NCBI GenBank assembly: GCA_948567375.1
Contig: OX419760.1
Span: 36,456,001 to 36,520,000 of the forward strand
Length of the DNA stretch: 64,000 nt
Source of the DNA: Lunularia cruciata
Taxonomy: Eukaryota > Streptophyta > Marchantiopsida > Lunulariales > Lunulariaceae
Reading direction: 5' to 3'
Shown: in pieces, positions 57,674 to 64,000 of the stretch
Numbering within the stretch: the stretch's first letter is position 1
Layout: each line of letters begins with the position of its first letter
Made by a program: the position numbers and the translations under genes
The notes under the pieces: model-generated
Database searches by the model: none
What the model was told of the DNA's origin: nothing
Seen by the model: the letters and a program-made list of their open reading frames with translations, nothing else

Positions 57674-58560
57674 ATGGGGAAACTTCCTGTTTTATTTGGC
57701 AAGGATGGAGAAGATGTGGAGGTCTTTGTGAGAGACTTCAAGAGAGCTTGCATAGGAAAAAATGAGAGGAGGAAGAATGAGTGGGCCTCATTATTACCAG
57801 ATTTCTTTGAGGATGCAGTATTTACATGGTATGAGTCAGAATACCAAAAGAGAGAGAGGAGAGATGAGGATGAGGAAGAGAACTCTTGGGAGACTTTGAC
57901 TTCAGCACTCATTGAGAACTTTCTTCCTGATGAGAGTTATGAGAGATTGATGAGGTTACATTTCTCAAGCAAGGAGATGGAGAGAAAGTGAGAGTCTATG
58001 TGGAAAGAGTGGAAAAGTTAGAGTCCAGATTTTACGTAGTGTTGAGGAAGGGTGGATATGATGTGGAGACTACTATGATTGACACAGGGGCCATGCTCAC
58101 CAAGAATTTTGTGAGAGGATTGAGACCAAAAATTAGAAGCAAGGTGAGATATGAGAAACCTTCTTCCAAGGTTGAAGCTATCAAGATCACAATTCGTATG
58201 GAGGAGAGTTTGGAAGGGGATGAGAGTGATTTGGTGGTGAAAGAGGTTGTGCATCTTCCTCAAGGCTAAAAGTATGGTAGAACTTCTGATACTTTGGTGG
58301 TAAGGGTTGCACCACAAGTAGTAGTTGCTCCCATTCTTGCACCTCCACCAAAGGATCCACTTCAAACCATCACAGAACAACTTGCAGATCTCAAGATCAA
58401 TGTGGTGCAACTATGGGAGAGGGCCTAGGAGTTATGGAAACTATTCATATAGAGGAGGCCAACCAGCCAATAATTTCAATGATAGAAATTGTTTTGGTTT
58501 TGGAGGAAGAGGCCATAATTAAAGGAATTGCCCAAATTCCACTTACCATGGAGGAAGGGG
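57674..58560 (+). pseudogene. gypsy-2 gag
   Basis: MGKLPVLFGKDGEDVEVFVR is followed by DFKRACIGKN, ASLLPDFFEDAVFTWYESE and SWETLTSALIENFLPDESYE, the retrotransposon gag core (W..L...f). A frameshift near 57,990 leads to YVERVEKLESRFYVVLRKGG and FVRGLRPKIRSKV. Then GYGRGPRSYGN-like and NCFGFGGRGHN-stop-RNC form a broken CCHC knuckle with the second Cys changed to Phe and a stop in the last part. Confidence 0.8.
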
Positions 58561-58606
58561 TTATGAGGGAGCCAATAGAGGGAAAGAGGGAGGTAGTGAA
58601 ACCCAA

Positions 58607-59240
58607 GTGGCTCCTAATCCCAACAAAGGTAAGGGGAGAGCCTCCATAGATGTGGTTGAGAGCAAGTATGAGAAGGGAGAGTGCTCAAACTCCAAGGGTC
58701 TTAATTTGGAGCTTTTGGCACAAGAGAAGAAGAGAGCTTGTTTTGTAGAGGATGTTCATTCTTCTCAAGAATTTACTCCAAGCAAGGATACTCCTATGTC
58801 TACTAGGAGCACTGGCACCTCAACACCATCAATAACAAAGACTCCAAGGAAGATGTTGGGGATAGAGGATTTCTTGATTTCAAAGCAACAGTGGAACTAC
58901 AATGTGTTGGAGGATGTTGGTAGCCATAAGGCTAATATCACAGTGGGCCAATTGATTGCTTTGAACCCTACCTTGAGAAAGGAGGTTTAGAGGTGGTTTG
59001 AGTTCTACAAGGAGCAAGAGGAAGAAGAAGGCAAAAGCTCTAGTATCAATGGGGGTGGTGGATGCCAAGCCAGCACCATGGGAGGCTTGTGAATATGCCT
59101 CCAAGATTGATGTGAGAGTGAATGGTCACAACATCAAGGATGCACTTGTTGATGGAGGATCAACAATGAATGCCATGTCAGAAAGGTTGATGAAGAAGTT
59201 GGGTAGATACCCTCAAGAACTTCAACATTTGTGGTGAGCA
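58607..59240 (+). pseudogene. gypsy-2 protease region
   Basis: A Lys/Ser-rich linker (58,607-58,990) is followed by a frameshift into the frame 58,998-59,237, which contains DALVDGGSTMNAMSERLMKK, a retropepsin-like DxGS active-site block, preceded by RVNGHNIK. A Tat/Athila-like protease would look this way. Confidence 0.65.
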
Positions 59241-59373
59241 TGGCAAACAAGCAACAAGTTTGACCAATAGGGGTAATGGATAAAGTAGTAGTTTCAGTTA
59301 TGGGAGTTCAAAATCTCATGACTTTCCAAGTCTGAAGGATTCAAGCTATGACTTACTTCTTGGGAGGCCATGG

Positions 59374-60800
59374 TTGAGAGCAACACAAACAACTAATAGA
59401 TGGCACAAAGGGTACTTGAGGATTGGGCCATCAAACCATAGAGTCACAATTCTTGTGATTAACACCACCAACACTTCACATTCAGATACACCATCTTCTG
59501 ATTATTGGGAATCAAAATCTGAAGAAGGAGCTTCAAGTGTGGATACAAGCATGGAAGAGGAGACTTCCACGGAGGAGGATGAATCTGAATCTGATTCAGA
59601 TGTGTATTCTTTGTGTGCTATGGATTTTGCACCTAAGCCACAGGTTTTGAAGGACCCAAATAAATCACCATTGACACTTGAGGAGGTAGAGAGAAGGTTA
59701 TCTACCCTCAAGTATGGCCCAAATGTTACCAAGGAGGAGAAAGTGAGATTTGAGGAGATTTTCCGCAAGTTCATCCATGTGTTTGCTTTCAGTTACAAGG
59801 ATTTGAAGGAAGTCACCTTGGAGGAGCACAAGATAGAGGTGGAGTCACATGCAAGACCAATCCGCCCAAAGCAATGTCGCATTAGCCTACCAATATCTTT
59901 GGTTGTGAAGGAGGAGATTGATAAGCTCAAGGAGGCTGGATTTATCTTTGAGGTAGAGAATTTAGAATGGGTGTCTCCAATTGTCATTGTGAAGAAAAAG
60001 AATGGCAAGCTTTGGGTATGTGTGGATTACAAGAAGCTCAATGCTATTACCAAGAAGGACTACTACCCATTGCCATTCATTGATGAGATCTTGGAGGAGG
60101 TTGCAAGTCATGAGAGGTATAGTTTTGGAGATGGTTATAGTGGATATAACCAAATCAAGATTACACCAGAGCATCAACAACTCACTACATTCACCACACC
60201 TTGGGGAACTTACGCTTTCAAGGTCATGCATTTTGGGCTTTGCAATGCTCCAACCACATTCCAACGGTCCATGAACAAGGTATTTGAATCTTTCATCAGG
60301 AAATTTGTGAGAGACTTCATTGATGACTTTTGTGTCTATGGGAGCAAGGAGGAACACTTTGAGCACCTAATCAAGGTCTTGCAATGCTTGGATGAGACAG
60401 ATGCATCACTCAACCCAGAGAAGTGCATTTTTGGATGTGAAGAAGGTCTACTTTTGGGGCACATCATCTCCAAGGATGGAATATAAGTTGATCCTAAGAA
60501 GGTGAGGAGAATCTCAAACCTTCCATTCCCTTCAAGCTTGACAAAGTTATGCCAATTCTTGGGGATGGTTAGATACTATAGCAGGTTCATCTTCTCATTT
60601 TCCAACAAGGCTTATGTATTGACCATCTACATGAAGAAGGGTGTAGATTACATGGTGATTTTGGAGGACAAAGAGGCTCTCAAAGCTTTTGAGGAGCTCA
60701 AGCAATCCCTTGTTGTAGCTCCAATTCTTGCTAAAACTGATTGGAGTAAGCCTTTCATCCTCTACACTGATGCTTCTAATGTAGCTATAGGATATGATTA
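59374..60800 (+). CDS. gypsy-2 reverse transcriptase (370-codon frame, then extended)
   Basis: After an acidic leader (about residues 45-80) RT begins with EEHKIEVESHARPIRPKQCR, then KEEIDKLKEAGFIFEVEN and WVSPIVIVKKKNGKLWVCVD with YKKLNAITKKDYYPLPF. The finger/palm blocks YSFGDGYSGYNQI, MHFGLCNAPTTFQRSMN and FIDDFCVYGS contain the catalytic Asp pair. After a stop at 60,484-60,486 the thumb and connection continue in the same frame through 60,800 (KLCQFLGMVRYYSRFIF; FILYTDASNVAIGYD), where RNase H starts and is cut off. This RT groups by its motifs with Tat/Athila-type elements, an inference. Confidence 0.85.
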
Positions 60801-63519
60801 CGGTAATTGGGTAAGTAAAGTTTGTTCTTGTAGAGATACGATTTAGAATTGGTCAAATATGAAATCAAATAGTAACTTGTAGTTCTTCTTGATTTCTTCT
60901 TTAATCTCTCATGTAGAAACTACACCCAGAAGAGGGTAACAAGCTCACAATCTTGAAACAACTACATACTCATAATCACAACATAGCAAATTCTGTCCAA
61001 ACAACTCTTGATTGTGATGATTCAGATTCTCCCAAAGACGGCACTTCACTGTGAAGAACAATTTTACCTCAGAATTGTGTTCCACCTCTCCACTAAAGGC
61101 ATAACTTCCTTGATCAAAATTGCTTCACATCAACTTTGTGCTGCATTCACAAATGCAGAATACTACCAATACTACAATTCCTCTCAGATCTGTCAAGGCA
61201 TTACTCCGATGCACTTCACTTAGGATCAAACACACAGAATGAAGATCAAGGATGCAGAATCTAACATCCACAAACAAACTAACTTGCACTTTGGAAGTCT
61301 CCACACACTCACAAACACACACACAGAATTGACAATCGGAATTAAGCTCAAGCGACGAGCATTAAAAACCAACACTTCACTTTATCTATCTTCAGAAATA
61401 TGAATACTGAACAACATAATACTGCAAATGCTCCCCTTAAATATTGAAGCAAATGGTAGTTCTTCCTACTTATGCACCGCTTCCTAACATCTCTTCCTAC
61501 CTACAGATCCAAACTGACAATCCATCTCTTCATATCTGCCTCTTCCTATCTCAAAATTGTTACTTACCCCGATCCGATGTCTACTTCATCATCGGGCTTC
61601 CAAACCCGATGATCTTCCTAGTACTTCTCCTTCTTTGGGTATATCTACAACTACTAATTCCTTCACTACTTCTACTACTTCTACACTAGGAACTACAATT
61701 GCACTAAGGAGTGACTTATCTAACTCTTTATCTCCTGACCCACTCCTCTCTAATGTGTCAAATAACAAGTCCAAAGACACTTGAACTCCAATTTCTGCAA
61801 CATCGCACTTCCTCTCCATTGTCACACTATACCTAATTTTCTCTAACTCTGAATTGACTAAATCTAATCTGAGACTAACGTTGTCTTCTACGTCTAACAT
61901 CTTCCGATGTACTTGCTCCCTTAATCGGATCAGCAAAGTGTTTATATCTACATCTTTGGATGTTCTCTTCCAAGTTTCCTGCACAAGCAACTTTAACTCA
62001 TGTAGACATGCTTCTTCCAATCTCCCTTTAGCCTCCGTGCTCAAGATTGCTTGCAAATTTCCTGCAACTTCTCCTACTAATTCCGACTCATACACTCGAG
62101 ATCACTTTGCCTTCAACTCTTTGCGGTACATCTTCAACTCATCTTTGTACTCACCAGCGAGCATCTTCTTCTCCTCCACATACTATGCACTTTGTAACTC
62201 AGCACTTTGTACCAACTCTCGCAATTGTTCTTCTTCTTCATGCTTGACTGCTAACTCCCTCTGCCATGCTTGATCTTTCCCAACTGCACTCTTCTTCAAG
62301 CTGTCCAACTCTTGCTCCATTATTGCTACCGTTGCCTTCAAATGAATATTCTTGATGCGCATATCACTCACTTCCTCCTTCATTTTGCTCAGCCACATTG
62401 CCTGCTCCTTCAATTCCCCTACTTGCTTTTGCAGTTCTTTCCCTCTTGACTCGCAACTCTCTTGTAACATCTAGAAAGTCTTCTTCTTCAAGACTTCCTC
62501 CCTCTGAAGTTCTCTAATTTCTTCATTTCTTTGGACTTGTTGCTCCTGCAACCCCTTCACTTCACTCAACAGATGCTTCACCACCTACAACTCATTCATC
62601 ACCTTTCTACAATCTTGGGGAATTACTTTCCGATGCTCCTTCAGTAGCTCTAGCAACAATGTGACAACCTTTGTTAGATACATTATCCCACCAAAGTTAT
62701 CTTCATCTTTGTTTCCGTCTTCGTCTTTGTACTTCGGCTCCTACATCGACTCCTTTTGCTAAAGTCACCATCTTTGTATCTTCAAAGACACCGCTTGTGA
62801 ACTCTCTTCTCCTTTACTGACTGAACTCGGCCCCGTAGGGTACTCCTCCTTTTCCTCGGGTCTCTGCTTATCCACCACCAGGGCTACACAATGACTCGTT
62901 GTTCTAGGTACTCTGTCAATCATTGCATGACAAGCTTCACTGACTCCAACCGCTTGCTAAACCTCAGGTTCTCCCTCACTCTCACTTCCAGACTCCTCAC
63001 TTGGTAAGGTGAGTTCATCCTCTTCTGATTCCTCTCCTTGCAACTTTGTTTCTTCTTCAGACTCTAATTCCAACGAAGCTTCTCTCATCATCTTCTTACT
63101 CTGCACAACCAGTCTTTGAGTCTTCCTTTGAGCTGGAGGTGACTTTGCTTCTTCGGGTTTACTGTGCTTCTTCTTCTTTGGACTTGTGACTTCTTCCATC
63201 TTCCATTGTCCTATCTCCAAGAAGTTTTCATCATTGGCTCGCAGGTGTGTCATATATTGTTGCTCTTCTTCATCCGCTTCCCGTCTTAAATCAGGATGGA
63301 AATGGGACACCATGCAATGCCTCTCCTCCACTGTTAGCAAATTCAACCCAAAGTAGAAGTGTGCTGCAAATGGTGCGAAATAATGGGGAGGCAAACCTGT
63401 CCTCCAATTGATCACCATCTGCCTCGTTTGGTGATGAAAACACTTCGCCCAATTCACCTTTACCCCTGCAAACATCTGGTGGAAGAAGACCACTTGCTGC
63501 ATGTTCATGTAAGTTGTTC
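60801..63519 (-). pseudogene. Family X copy B (best-preserved copy)
   Basis: From 63,508 the minus strand reads MNMQQVVFFHQMFAGVKVNW, then CFHHQTRQMVINW, PPHYFAPFAAHFYFGLNLLT, VEERHCMVSHFHPDLRREAD in one open frame of 183 codons, followed by a long acidic/basic Ser/Glu-rich segment. After shifts, coiled coils follow at 62,470-62,183 (ELDSLKKSAVGKDQ, EEEEQLRELVQSAE) and 62,095-61,589 (AKGRLEEACLHELKLLVQET, LDLVNSELEKIRYSV). Bases 60,801-61,590 are a non-coding 3' part with an atatttaaggggag TATA-like block at 61,430-61,445, as in copy C. It sits between gypsy-2 RT and a gypsy-2 LTR. Function unknown. Confidence 0.65.
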
Positions 63520-64000
63520 TGTAACACCCATTTGTGCATGTGTGTGGTATTGTGATATTTAGCTTGGTATTACAGGTACTTAAGAGATATTATTTATAGA
63601 GATAAAGGATGGTTCTATATTAGTCAAGGTTAGCTAAAGTTAGTCATAGCTAAGATAGAGTGGACCTTACTTTAGAGGAAGTAGAAAAGATGAGCACCAC
63701 TATTTTGGATTTTAGTGTGTTGACTTGGCATTATTCCTAGGTGTTTGGCTTTGAGGAAAGAGTTGAGAACTCTTGGGCCCGCAAACCTTTTTGTTTTGGA
63801 TTCTTCTTTATTCCAAGGATAGCCAATGTGAAGGAATCCTTGACTTAGTGGTTGGGTCAAGATAAGACCACATGCTTAGGGGAATATGCCCATGTGAATG
63901 GATATTCCTTTCTACTTTTTGACTTTACTTGACTTTTAGTCTAGTAACTTGAGTTACTACGGTAATTAGTAACTTTGGTCCGTAACTACTTCACAAGTAT
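63520..64000 (+). repeat. gypsy-2 LTR, cut by the window end
   Basis: It begins TGTAACACCCATTTGTGCAT and contains the segment that the LTR at 55,563 lacks. It may be the 3' LTR of the gypsy-2 element or the start of another one. The window ends inside it. Confidence 0.75.

Larger units (their letters stand above)
55563..60800 (+). mobile_element. gypsy-2: Ty3/gypsy element with extra 5' ORF
   Basis: The order is LTR 55,563-56,110, primer site, leader, small zinc-knuckle ORF, gag, protease, RT, interrupted at 60,801 by family X copy B. RNase H, integrase and purine tract are missing. It lies inside DNMT-gypsy copy 2 on its 5' side, so it inserted later than that element. A further LTR of the family starts at 63,520. 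Confidence 0.75.

Noticed and set aside
1-64000. tRNA and rRNA genes
   Set aside because: I looked for cloverleaf and rRNA landmarks by eye and found none that I could support. A tRNAscan run would settle this.

Overview
The window reads as nuclear DNA of a green-lineage eukaryote, either a streptophyte alga or an early-diverging land plant. I cannot name the species. The evidence is three intron-bearing genes with GT-AG introns and plant-type orthology (a G-patch nucleolar protein like Arabidopsis At1g63980, an OPA3-like protein and a type II metacaspase), a plant telo-box in one promoter, and many LTR retrotransposons primed from plant-type tRNA sites. Nothing looks bacterial or organellar, and I saw no convincing tRNA, rRNA or CRISPR.

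Layout. 1-7,800: broken Ty3/gypsy elements, mostly minus strand, with inverted LTR pieces and degenerate tandem repeats. 8,438-12,052: an 11-exon G-patch gene (486 aa). 14,951-16,337: a 4-exon OPA3-like gene (160 aa). 19,880-22,193: copy C of a repeated coiled-coil protein family, called family X here. 22,900-24,100: AT-rich DNA. 24,340-29,444: a metacaspase cluster with a decayed copy and an intact two-exon gene (380 aa). 31,513-42,270: the same locus continues, split by a family X copy (D) and a large Ty3/gypsy element, and ends in two more metacaspase fragments. 42,290-45,310: a deleted Ty1/copia element. 45,574-64,000: nested elements in the order gypsy-A fragment, family X copy A with a solo LTR inside it, a second minus-strand copy of the large gypsy element, another gypsy (gypsy-2), family X copy B, and a gypsy-2 LTR cut by the window end.

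The most notable object is the large Ty3/gypsy family present twice, at 33,625-39,540 (+) and 49,491-55,562 (-). Between protease and reverse transcriptase its pol carries a C5-cytosine DNA methyltransferase (DNMT) domain, and its integrase ends in a C4HC3 PHD finger. The two copies are broken in different places. Read side by side they suggest an ancestral polyprotein order of protease, DNMT, RT, RNase H, integrase, PHD. Both have 658-659 bp LTRs with the same roughly 100 bp direct repeat at each end. The obvious inference is an element able to methylate DNA, perhaps its own copies, and to read chromatin marks during integration.

The second unexplained component is family X: four diverged copies encoding a globular N-terminal region with a shared HFY..L.LL...ER signature, followed by long coiled coils. 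I do not recognise it.

Host genes, from what is known of their families: the G-patch protein is probably nucleolar and tied to ribosome biogenesis, the OPA3-like protein is mitochondrial, and the metacaspase is a calcium-dependent Arg/Lys-specific protease. Nothing suggests that they work together. All boundaries were placed by eye. Exon junctions of the three intact genes were checked for frame and splice sites; retroelement edges are approximate unless stated otherwise.
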